A stretch of DNA of 64,000 nt from positions 310,001 through 374,000 of the forward strand of contig JAHLKI010000027.1 in the NCBI GenBank assembly GCA_025602905.1, read 5' to 3'. Numbering within the stretch: position 1 is the first letter of the stretch; each line of letters starts with the position of its first letter. The stretch is from Phlyctochytrium arcticum. Taxonomy: Eukaryota > Chytridiomycota > Chytridiomycetes > Chytridiales > Chytridiaceae. The notes beneath the pieces were generated by a model, which saw only the letters and a program-made list of their open reading frames with translations, made no database searches and was not told where the DNA came from. The translations under genes and the position numbers were made by a program. Shown one piece after another: positions 21,199-30,993 of this stretch.

Positions 21199-22211
21199 AT
21201 GACCGACCGAGAATTCACCACTGCTTCAGGACTGAAATTGGCCGCAAAAGAATGGGGTAACAGCGACGGGTTTCCCATTCTCGCCTTGCATGGGGTAAGG
21301 AACATTGATGTAATAAAGCAATCGACCATAAATCTAAAAAACGCTTCATCCAGTAGTGGCTCGACAATGCCAATACCTGGGACCTCATTGCTCCTCTATT
21401 ACTAAAACACAGTTCGTACCATATCATCTCTTTGGATATGGCCGGTCACGGGCGCTCGCAGCCCCGACACGCGCAAGCAGATTATGTGTTTTACAAGCAC
21501 ATTGATGATGCGCTGGATGTAGTGACCCGGTCGCTCCGCTGGAGCCGCTTTGGGTTGCTCGGGCATAGTATGGGGGGTGGGGTGGTCACTATGATGGCAG
21601 CAGTCATCCGTACCCAAATTGCATTCTTGATTTGTGTGGAAGCCTTGGGCCCGTTTACGCGTGGACCAGAGCACTATGCGCGGGGACTGGTTACATTCCT
21701 GACGAATGGAAAGCAGTTGGCGTCGTCCCGGCGGCGGGTCTATGCTTCTGTCGAGGACGCGGCGCAACAGCGGGCAACGGCCAGTTCCGGGATGCCCTTG
21801 TCACTGCAAGCTGCTCGAACATTGGCAGAAAGAGGGACAGAATCGGTTGAAGGCGGCGGGGTGGTTTGGGTCTCTGACCCCCGCCTGAGACTTCCGCATC
21901 CAGTGCATTGGTCAGAGGACGTTATGCTGGTCATGATGGAGCGCATTACGTGCCCAGTGCTCGTGATTCGCGGTGACGAAGGGTTCTCCTTTGATGGATT
22001 CAACTTTGATGATCGAGTCAAGCGTGTCAAGGACATTACGGTGGTCAAACTGACTGGAAAGCACCATTTGCACATGGAGGAGGAGCATGCAGAGTCTTGC
22101 GCGAATACAATGATTGGTTGGATCAAGTCCCATCATGTGCCCGCAACAGCTCGTAAAGCACGGGGAGCGCCCGAACCACAGACAGCACCCATCAGACGAT
22201 ACAAACTGTAA
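21199..22211 (+). CDS. alpha/beta hydrolase, serine-hydrolase-like (SERHL type)
   Basis: Two exons (21199-21294, 21357-22211), 316 residues. Exon 1 holds the first strands (GLKLAAKEWG, FPILALHG) and the join to WLDNANTWDLIAPLL restores the HGWLDN oxyanion-loop block of the SERHL/MEST-like group. Then ISLDMAGHGRSQPR, the nucleophile elbow GLLGHSMGGG (Ser near residue 112), an acid candidate in CPVLVIRGDEG and the catalytic His in TGKHHLHMEE near 285. The triad is complete, so an esterase or peptidase activity is likely; substrate unknown. No signal peptide. The acceptor used (CAGTAG before TGG) is chosen because it restores this block. Confidence 0.88.
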
Positions 22212-22591
22212 ATATTGGACTCACGTCGCATGCTCATCTGTATCCTATCGCACTTTGCATTATTCAACAACCTAAAACATAACACATCCCTGGTGATGGC
22301 AGAACGGAAATAGTAGATGAGATCTTCCATTTCATTGGTTGGGTTCCGCAACGCTTTTTTAAAAGAGCGAATGGACAGTGAAATAACAATAGAGTGGAAG
22401 GTAAAAAAAAATATGTGCACTGGTATTTGGTCAAGTTCCAAGGTAGTCTACCGGCAGAAGCGTGCTGTATGACTACATTCCGAGGCCAAGAGCCCTTTAC
22501 AATTGAGGTGATCCGCACTGAACTGATAATGGTAAGGGATAGATAGCACTCCGTGTGTGTGGGGCGAGTAGGTCGATGACTTTGGAACGCT

Positions 22592-23886
22592 CTAGTGGGC
22601 AGACTTGCTGACCTCGCCGGCGGGGGGGACAGTCATCTTGGGAACCTGGACATATAAGGGTTAGACCTTACCGAAGTCTTATGAGAGAAAAAATGTGTCA
22701 CATACCTCGTTGAAGTGGTGATAATCGGGAGGGGATGGGATAGCCCATTCAAGGGACACGGTAGCGGGAGTTCGTACTTCCTTGTGGGTTCCGAAAGTAC
22801 GCTTCTCAAAGTAAGGGGGGCTGAGGACTTCGGACCAGTAATCGGCACTCAAGTTGTGACCGGTAGCGTCCTCAGCGCGAAGAGGGGGGTCCAACGCACG
22901 CAGCTTGTCCTTTACGTTAACTTCGGTAGAAAATGCACCGCCTGATACAGCGTTTCAGAAAAATGGTCAACTGACAAAACATGACGAAACTTACGGAGTT
23001 CAACGCTGAGCACCTGCAGACCAAACTCCTCTTCCTTGGATCGGAGGGCACTTCGGATCTTGTCAGCAATGGCAGTCTTGTCGGGGCTGGAGATTTGGCC
23101 AGATTGGTCCACGGAGACGGTGGCGATCTCACGAGCCAAGACTTTGCGGACAGTGCGAGCAGCAGCGCGCTCAGAGTCGTGGTGGTTTGTTTCGGCATCA
23201 ACGTAGAATGCAGACTTAAGAAAAACATTAAAACACAATTCCAATCTACTTTGAAATAGACTTACGGTGACGGGGTCGGTAACCTGAACGTAGACAACAG
23301 CGTAAGCATCTACCTTCTTGCCGTCTGCAATATAATATAATGAGCACTTTTCAATCATGAATTTTGATGACAAACACATACCCTTGGTTGGGGCATCAGG
23401 GCTGATGACACCCATCACGACGGGATGAGCAGATTTGACGGCCTTGATCTTGTCAACAACGGGAATAAAGAAATGGACACCGGCATTGGCCACTTTTGAT
23501 GGGCGTCCGCCACGCTGCATAACCCAAACATCGCCGTTGGGAATGGAACTCAACCCCTTAAAAAAATAAAGTTTTACTTTCTCATGATTGCGGCGGGGAC
23601 TGTAACGGAACTTACACCAAACTTGGGCTTAGTATCGTTGAAGGCATCGGAAGTGGTCCAGAAGTCCCATCGCTGTTCACGGGGGTGCAGCTCACGGACT
23701 TGCTGAACAGGGATACCGTTCTCAAAGTCCGTGACGGGGTTGTGGGTGTAAGGGACAACCAAAGTGTGTCCGTTGGCGGCAGGAGTCAAGGCACGGGCGG
23801 GCTAAGCAACAGGAATATAACATTAGCTTCAGATTCTTGACGTTAAGACTACTTGCTTGGGAAAAAAACAGCTCCTCCCACGACAT
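22592..23886 (-). CDS. SPFH/Band 7 (stomatin-like) protein
   Basis: Seven exons: 23886-23857, 23801-23616, 23556-23382, 23324-23266, 23214-22995, 22941-22706, 22645-22592; phases fit to 319 residues. The SPFH core runs from about 70 to 225: VWVMQRGGRPSKVANAGVHF, FIPVVDKIKAVKSAHPVVMG, KVDAYAVVYVQVTDPVT, then the helical RAAARTVRKVLAREIATVSV and IADKIRSALRSKEEEFGLQV. Order and hydrophobicity match stomatin/SLP2-like proteins, which form scaffolds on mitochondrial or other membranes, but the canonical C-terminal coiled coil is replaced by an aromatic/proline-rich tail ending KMTVPPAGEVSKSAH. The first intron appears to start GC rather than GT (CAA then GCAAGT), the only donor that keeps phase; if wrong, the true start lies in exon 2. 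Confidence 0.75.
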
Positions 23887-24467
23887 TTTGCACCAAAAAT
23901 AAGGCGAAAGAGAATTGAGTTGCGAGCTCTTTCTCATTCACAGTTTATCGTCGTTTGTTCAGCACTCCTCTTCTTCCTTTCGCTCTTCTCGGTCTTACAA
24001 GGACTCTCGCTCGCCGTCAGATCCCGCGATGGCTCAATACCCACCTTCAACAAAGCCGCAGACCGGCGTACACCAGCCCGCAAAGAGATCGTGGAAAGGG
24101 TGGAAGCCATTTTTAGGGATATGTTCTTGATTGAAGCAGCTTCTTTCGAGGCCCGGAGTTCGTGCAAGTTTCTGGCCGTTTGCGAAGAACACGAATTGGT
24201 AGACCCGGCTTTTGTTCGTCGGTTCGCTGGCTGCAGGCGACAAAGTTGGCGATTTAGACGCCACATCCCCCCGCGCCACATCTATTTGGTCAGCAAACGC
24301 ACCGGTCCTGCAAGTTTGGTCGCAACTCATCTTGATCGGCCTGAAGATCTGGCGCGCTTCCTTCTTCAAGTTATATGTAACCCGACCCCCAAGGGTACGG
24401 GATCCAGAATATGTGAGGGCGTCAACCCCCCCGGAAAATGTCTATATAATACCCCGACTACTTCAAG
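23887..24467. other. 3' flank of the Fanzor gene with an open plus-strand frame
   Basis: Between the SPFH start codon and the Fanzor stop codon. A plus-strand frame is open from about 23857 to 24483 and reads as a basic, helix-rich protein in its middle (KEIVERVEAIFRDMFLIEAA, CEEHELVDPAFVRRF). It has no ATG at a sensible place and no recognised family. It could be the remnant of a gene cut by insertion of the Fanzor element, a real gene divergent from SPFH, or chance. The 3' side of a Fanzor gene is also where its guide RNA is expected. Confidence 0.35.
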
Positions 24468-26562
24468 CTATCTACCCCTCTGAAATGGACGTGGCCGCAC
24501 GCCAGTCTGCAGGAGAGCTCGAACTATGGTGGCCATATTGAGAGTACTGAGGCCGTCGCGGTTGTAGTATCGCATACGCTGCCCCACATTCCCATCCGCT
24601 GTCCAATCCTGCTCTATACAATCTGGGTTGGTACAACCCAGCAGGCCGTGGACAGACTGATGGTGCCCTTGCGCTCGGCGCCAGGGCCGGGATGACAGGC
24701 GAGTCTTGATGTTTTTGATGACTAGAACTTGGAATTAATACTTGTTGGTCATCTCTCACAAACAATCAGACTTGCATACCTGGTTGATGACAACGACAGC
24801 ACAACGCCGACGTCTTGAATTCGTCCAGGAGGAAACACTGAACGTGGTGCTGGCGAAATGTTTTTCTCCAACCAGCCGTCTTGCTTGATGTCTGGAACCT
24901 GGCGGTTCGCCCCGCATCGTCCCAGTCCCCCAAGACCACGACAAAGTTCTCGCCGAATTTGTCTCGCATCCGATTGATCAGCTCGGCCTCCGACTTTTGG
25001 GTGAATGAATGACAACGGAAGCGCGAGCGGCGGTGGAAGCGCCGATGGTAGAACGCCTGGAGCTCCTGCCGATGTTTGGCCTGATATTCCAGATATTCGA
25101 CGAATTGATTCGTATTCATAGTCTTGTGGGTAGGAATTGCAGATTCCAGTGATTCTATGTCAGCATCCCTCCGCATCGACTGGGACGTCTTGCGTATGAC
25201 CTTGGACCTGGTTTCTTTGTTTCGCTGATTGGCAGTATACCGCATCGTTTCTCCGACATGAACACCGCGACAAAATAGGATGTCCCTTTTGTTTGGGTCT
25301 ATCACCACGATGTTCGGCGCTTGTCCCAAAGTATCAAGATTTTGATCGCAGTAGGTAGCAGCAATTTCAGCTCTGATTGCTGCCTTTGACTTGCGCTTAG
25401 CTGAGGTACCGTATTTGAATCCAGGCGTTTGAAGGTGGACCGAGACTGCATGCCCATCCGTGGCGATGGAGAAATCAAACTCGAGCCCGGTCGATTGCTG
25501 GGGCTGGAAGACTCTTGATTCCAGCCGGAAACAGTTGCTCCATAGGTCGTACTTTCGGTTGCCCTCCCTTAGTATGCCTGTCTGCTTGCGAGTCAAACAC
25601 AATATACTCTTGGCCAGTATCGTTGTGTCAATTCGAATCGATGATTGAATATGAGACTTTCGCAAGGGAATCGCCGTGAATGATGGGTATTGGTACTGTT
25701 CGTACAGCTCTGCCAGCTTGCAATACGACTGGAGGTAGTGTAGTGGCTCTACCACGACATCTAAAGCAATGCCGTCTGCACTCTCTATCGCTCTTCGAGG
25801 CAGGATCGACCAGATTTCGTCAAGAATGGCTGCTTCTTCAACGGGCAACCCATCCAATTCCTCCTCGGTCGGAACAGTGTCGAAAGTAGCAATGCTTTTA
25901 AGCCATCGTACACGTTGATAGAAGGCTGGCAATAACTCCCGTTGATTCGTGATTTTGAGATGCTGCACCCGTTCTTTCACATCAAGACGCCGATTCAGGA
26001 ATCGCAAGAGCATTTTGTAGTAATTCTGCTGAATGTTGACTCTCAAGTTGGTGAAAATACTCTTGCCCACATAGTGGGAAGGCTGCTGGTCATCCTTCAT
26101 TTGTGGCTGGTGGAAATTGGCCAAAGCGCTGTAAATGGGAATGGTGTCAATATAACGGTTTTTGATCGCGACCATCTCCGGTGCTGTGGGATTGTATGCG
26201 TTGCCTTTGTTGAGCAACTGGAAGATGGCGTGCATGTCTTCGGCCTTGGGAGGTTCCAGAGACACGTCATGCAGGTGCTGAGTGTAGAAGAACCGGAGAA
26301 ATTGTGTTGTGTGAGAAGCTAGCTCGTGCACCGTCTTGATGAAAGATAACAGCCGCTGTAAGTAGATGGGCGCAAGGGGATGCTGATGGTTGAAAATTCT
26401 TGCAAGCGAAATCTTGCGGGCGGATTGGCGGGGGTTTGGGCCGGCGTTTGCAAAAGATTCAGGTAGAGGAGTAGGATTTCCAGGAGGGTTTGGTGGCTTT
26501 TTCTTGCGTTTCGGGCCGGTGGGGACCCCAGAAGTACACTGTCTCTTCGTTTTTGGTGGCAT
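24468..26562 (-). CDS. Fanzor RNA-guided nuclease (TnpB homologue)
   Basis: Eukaryotic homologue of TnpB. Two exons, 26562-24780 and 24721-24468, join in phase 1 to 678 residues. A basic, proline-rich start (MPPKTKRQ, GPKRKKKPP) looks like a nuclear signal. The middle is helical. The split RuvC nuclease is seen as PNIVVIDPNKRDILFC (Asp422), FVVVLGDWDDAG, HHVQCFLLDEFKTSALCCRC (Glu581 in the DEF-TS motif, the rearranged glutamate I recall for Fanzors) and YYNRDGLSTLN (Asp650). The zinc finger is CCRC before the intron and GCTNPDC after it, joined by SSRPWRR and VHGLLGC. SpuFz1 of Spizellomyces, the studied member, is of similar length. All three acidic residues and the cysteines are present, so it may be active. 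It lies alone, without a recognised transposase. Confidence 0.92.
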
Positions 26563-27456
26563 TGTGTGTATGTATGTGCGATGCGAGAATTGGAAATCAG
26601 TATATTTGGAAGGAGGACATCTAAAAAGACCAATCAAAAAGAGAGGATTAGGCGTTTGTTGTTGCCGATGAGCGATGTTGAAGAAACTGACCAAAGAAGT
26701 AAATTCGGGTACGATCGGTTGCAACGCGAATAGTCTTTGTCGAAAAAAAGGATGGGGGAAAGCAGCGGGGGGACTTGGCGACGGGCTGCTTATATATGCA
26801 AAACGCCAGCACGCCGCCATGTCGCAGTGCGTGCGGGTTCTAAACCGCCATTTTTCCCACAGATCTAGCTCCTCCTTCCCGCGCCACACACACCTGCTCC
26901 GTCGGGTCCCGCCCTGGCTCGACGGATTGTGTGGATATTTCTAGGAGTGCGCATGTACGAAAATAAACTTTCTTATTCATTGCCTGGGGGCATTTACATG
27001 CTGTCGTTCACATGCAATGCAGAATTGCAGGCTATGTGATAGACTTTTAAATTCCGAGTAAAAAACGCGATGGCTGGTGCATCGGCAGAAATTCAAAAAT
27101 GGAAAGTTGCGTTTGGAGGCCAGGCATTCAATGAGCGCCATCTCATTCACTAGATGTAGACAGAAAAGGGCGACGACATTCGAATCCTAGATGAGCGACA
27201 CAAGACAATGCATGGACAGCGCCTCAATATGTCTGTAGATCTACAAATAAGCCTGCAAAGGATGGGCAGTTTTGGTCTGAATTCCACGCTAGTTCTGTAA
27301 GTTAGCTTTACTATATATACCACCTGATACAGAGTGAATATACTATTGACATGATTGCTTAAGAGAGTTCTGCATATGTGTAGCTTTGTGGTTATCGCTG
27401 TGAGGAAGTTATCGATGTAAGAAAATAGTCTGGGAAAGCGTATGAGCATTTCGATC
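26563..27456. other. 5' flank of Fanzor, no gene
   Basis: Apart from the TATA-like box nothing firm. The minus-strand frame upstream of the Fanzor ATG stays open for 109 codons but reads as pyrimidine-rich leader, not conserved protein. No terminal inverted repeat matching the 3' flank could be found by eye. Confidence 0.4.
26789..26798 (-). promoter_or_regulatory. TATA-like box upstream of Fanzor
   Basis: CATATATAAG on the minus strand, about 230 bp before the Fanzor start codon, in an otherwise GC-rich stretch. Position is reasonable for a core promoter; a role is inferred only. Confidence 0.35.
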
Positions 27457-28128
27457 TCAGCTCTTGGTAAGTAACCTCACCCTCAGTTGTTCAGATTTGA
27501 TCTTCAGTACCGATTCAATGATGGAGAACTCATCAGTCAACCCGACACTGAGCACTTTGTGTACTTTCATCAAGAATTTGCGACCTCTTGGGATCCGTTC
27601 GATGTAGATGTCCTCGTGTATAACCCCCATCCATGACATCCGATCTATAAGGTCGACAACGAGGGCTTGTGTGAGAGATGTTGTGGGTAGCAAGCTGAGA
27701 AGAGCATCCAAGTCGGTCCATTTGATTTGCCGCAAGTTTTCCATGGTCTTGCTCCGGCAGAAGATTTCTTTGAGCATTACGGGCGTTGTCATCCTCATCA
27801 TTAACGACCAACACCGACTCCTCCCGTACGGCGTTATCTTAATATCTTTGGTCTTGGTGGATGCCCAACGGGCCTTGGCGGCTTGCTTTTTGGTCATCTT
27901 GAGGACTTTAGACGACTGTCGCGTAGTATCAATTTTGAGTTTGGGAAGCCTTGTTGCTGGTATTGAGTTGCGAAGCATTCGTCCGTTCGCGCAGAACCCG
28001 CGGACCACGTTGAGTGCCCATCGCAAGCAATGGAATCGTAGTGAATAGAGTTCCGTGATGACAATAAACAATAGATATACGATACGAAGGAAAGCTTGCT
28101 GTGGCAGATGGTGGAGCTTCTTTTTCAT
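27457..28128 (-). CDS. unassigned ORF upstream of Fanzor
   Basis: 223 codons, open without an intron. The first part is hydrophobic (LRIVYLLFIVITELYSL) then basic (MTKKQAAKARWASTKTK); the last 100 residues look most protein-like (KWTDLDALLSLLPTTSLTQA, LVVDLIDRMSWMGVIHEDIY, KFLMKVHKVLSVGL). No family recognised. It shares strand with the Fanzor gene and lies 0.9 kb upstream, so it could be part of the same mobile element, for example a small DNA-binding partner; this is speculation. Confidence 0.35.
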   Translation of the reverse strand: MKKKLHHLPQQAFLRIVYLLFIVITELYSLRFHCLRWALNVVRGFCANGRMLRNSIPATRLPKLKIDTTRQSSKVLKMTKKQAAKARWASTKTKDIKITPYGRSRCWSLMMRMTTPVMLKEIFCRSKTMENLRQIKWTDLDALLSLLPTTSLTQALVVDLIDRMSWMGVIHEDIYIERIPRGRKFLMKVHKVLSVGLTDEFSIIESVLKIKSEQLRVRLLTKS

Positions 28129-29500
28129 CCCAGCTAGTAAAAGTGAAAGAGCCAGAAAAAGTAAATTGGAAAAGAGAAACAGAGGTAGTGAAGAGAAACA
28201 GTCAAAGTACCGTGAAAGGAAGAAAAAAATAAAAGAGTCTCAAATAGGGATTAAAAGATAAGAGGAAGCAAGCATTTAGACAGATCTGCCTGACTCTACA
28301 TACGAATCCTGAGTACAGGAATGGGTATCCAAACGCATAAGGTGAGGAATATGCCCAAAGGACAGCATAGTAAGAGTGGGAACAAAACAATACGCGACCA
28401 AAGTCTTGTGAATCTGCAAACAGCTGCGTTTTTTGGGGATAGGAACAAAGGACAGAAGAGAAAAGGTGGAAACAAAATACCGGGTTCATCTGCCAGACAG
28501 ACGGAGCAGATGTATAAAACGGGCAAAGTTGGAAACAAAGCATGGTGCTACAGGAGTAACAACAGTACGGACAGCATCTGTCCCGCAGACAGGAAATGAA
28601 GCAAAACATGAGCGCACACAGGAAGTATGGCCAGATTTGGCAGACTGCTCAGACGGAGTGCATCAAGATGGAACACGTCGAAAGAAGTTGAGTGTGCGGC
28701 AGACGCGAAAAGGACAGGAAAGGCAAAGAAGGGGAAACGAAGTAATCGGCGGTCAGCAAATGGGTAGAAGCCTGTGAGAAAGAAGAAATAGCTAAGAAAG
28801 CAGTAATGTTGGATCATCAAATGTATACAGGACTGCTGGACTGCCAGGCAGGAGAACCCAAATGTGTAAAAAAGGAGCAGTAGGAAGCAAGACAATAGAC
28901 AGATACATCGTACATCCTCATCCCGAGTACGGATAAGCACAAAAAACAGGAAGGGAAGAGTGAGAACTGAAGATGAGTAACAGCCCTAAAAAGTCAAAGT
29001 CCGGAAAACAGATGGAGCATGTAAATAGGACGAAGATTAGAAAGAAAGGTTGGCTGCAGAAAGTCAGATCTCGAGACAAAAAGAAGCTGTAGCTACGTTG
29101 TACGGACAGATCATGCAGAAAGGCAGGAGAGCCCAGAACAGAAACAGGTTCAAGGTCTTGGGACATTGTGGTAGGCTTTAAGAAAGGATTATAGGACCAA
29201 ATAGATCGTAGACAGGAGCCAGGCAAAGAAAATGGAAGTATAGGGGAGTAAGTAGATGAACGTACTGGAAAACATAAAGCTACAGTCATGAGAAGATTTG
29301 GCCAAACGAAAGGCGGAAAGAATGAAAATACGAAGAAATGTACGTCTTACATTGGACATATATTCGGAAAGGACAGACAGGATGGGACACAATTGGAAGA
29401 GAACTGAAAGGGAGGGTGCGAAAGACATGAGGTCAGAAAGGATACCCAAGGCACCCAAGCAGACAAAAAGACTGACATGACAGAACCCTGGCCGTTTTTT
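28129..29500. repeat. purine-rich region with degenerate long repeat
   Basis: The plus strand is strongly A+G-rich for 1.3 kb with few T, and recurring short words (GGAAACAAA, GGACAG, CAGACAGG). A block at 28262-28330 (GAGGAAGCAAG then TAGACAGAT then GAGTACAGGA) recurs at about 28880-28945 (TAGGAAGCAAG, TAGACAGATA, GAGTACGGAT), suggesting a diverged direct repeat of about 0.62 kb. The long minus-strand open frames here (Phe/Leu/Ser/Cys-rich) follow from the base bias and are not taken as genes. Confidence 0.5.
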
Positions 29501-30389
29501 TAAAACTGAACCAATAGGGCGTACTAATTTGTACACAGATTGGGACCCTCCCCTCCAATCCTTTCCCATGCGACTTGGTCATTAGGTAGGCATCATCTCC
29601 AAAGACATCATCTTATGGGTGCAAATGGAGTTGGCCTGGACGGAACTTCTATTTTGCTGCATCCTAGTCAAAGCGGACGTGGATAGTATGCACAAAAACT
29701 GCGCGCGATAGTTATGGAATCGTGGGAACTTTCATAGTAGTAGGTTAGCCAATGCAGCGGGTTAGAGCGATAAATGTCTTCTACAACTATTTTTGTCCGA
29801 CATATAAAATGATACAAGGATTTTGGGTGCCTACTACGAAAATCATTTTTTTGGGTCTATCTCCAATTTCAATGCATTCATGGATTATATTCAACCCATT
29901 TACATTGTACCTTTCCTCCTCGCTGATCAGCCAATCGAATTGATTGGCAAAGAGGGGATCACTACAGACAAACCATTTGTCAAGCAAGTCAATTTCTTCT
30001 TCTTCTTCTTAGTCTGAAGTCTGAGTATAAGCAGTGATATGCTCTTGGCGAAACTCAAGGATGCTTTTCTAAAAGACCTTTCCCTTGGACGTACAATGAT
30101 GGACATCCTTGAACATGAAAACATCCGCAAATCTCGGACGCGAATCTCGCTTTTGACGGGTCAAACATCAAACAAAGGGTGTTATGAGCACGATGAGAAG
30201 TATCATGTGTTATCATATCAAGCATCAGACCAGTTGTTATAGATTTGGAGACGCGTATAAGAAGAAACAAAAACTAAGTTATTCGACCTGCAACAGCCTT
30301 TTGATCTTACAACGTAGGGGAATGGACTTTGACAACAGCTGAGAGATGAGGGAGACATGGATAGCGAGCTTCAACAACAGGGAGGCGAG
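29501..30389. other. intergenic, nothing firm
   Basis: Short open frames only, on both strands. Ordinary composition returns after the purine-rich block. No RNA gene or element recognised. Confidence 0.4.
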
Positions 30390-30640
30390 ATTCACGAGAA
30401 TCAAACAACAGGGAGGCGAGGCCCGCGAGCTTGGACAACAGGAAGACGGAGTTCGCGAGCAACACCCATGGGGCGGGGAAGGGGTGGTTCCCGAACTTCG
30501 GGTCCGCGAGCTTTGACAATATTACCTGAACGAGGAAGAAGGGGCTCGGGAGCTTCGACAACAGGAAGACGGGGCTCGCGAGCTTCGACAATAGGAAGAC
30601 GGGGCACGCGAGCTTCGACAGCAGCAAGAGGCAAGCCGGT
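30390..30640. repeat. imperfect 30-bp tandem repeat
   Basis: At least five partly degenerate copies of a unit of about 30 bp whose core is GCGAGCTTCGACAACAGGAA. The last three (from about 30545) are nearly perfect and head to tail; the earlier ones are interrupted by a GC-rich insert at about 30462-30530. Frame 1 reads as an Arg/Gly/Ser repeat (RRGSRAST), frame 3 as ARELRQQEDG. Neither frame continues into the downstream gene, so it is listed as a minisatellite. Confidence 0.75.
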
Positions 30641-30993
30641 TCCATATGCCAGGCAGTGCTTCTGACTCGTCTGAGAGAAATCTGCTGCAACAACCGGAGT
30701 CATGATTTAGAGCCCTAATGAGGAAATTGTTGCATTGCATCTAAAGCTTTTTGACCTAGCAATAGAAGGAAAGCCATCCATTCCTCGGCTTAAAGTCTCT
30801 GGGGAAAGCTGGGAAAGGACCCCAACGCGAACGCGTAGAAGGCCGCCACGTGATACTTGATTGGCAAGCAACACCCGGAGCAACACCGACAACCCAGACG
30901 TTTGCACTTTGCTGCCGTTGGACATGCCGGAACGGATTGCGGGCCAGGCACTCTCATCAAAACTCCTACGCTACAGGCAACGTACTATCAGTC

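Noticed and set aside
28202..29569. Series of 110-135-codon minus-strand frames rich in Phe, Leu, Ser and Cys, looking like membrane proteins
   Set aside because: They lie in the purine-rich domain, where the minus strand lacks stop codons by composition; no motifs, starts or splice context.
30390..30640. CRISPR-like array
   Set aside because: Units are contiguous and degenerate without regular unique spacers; this is a minisatellite in a eukaryotic genome.
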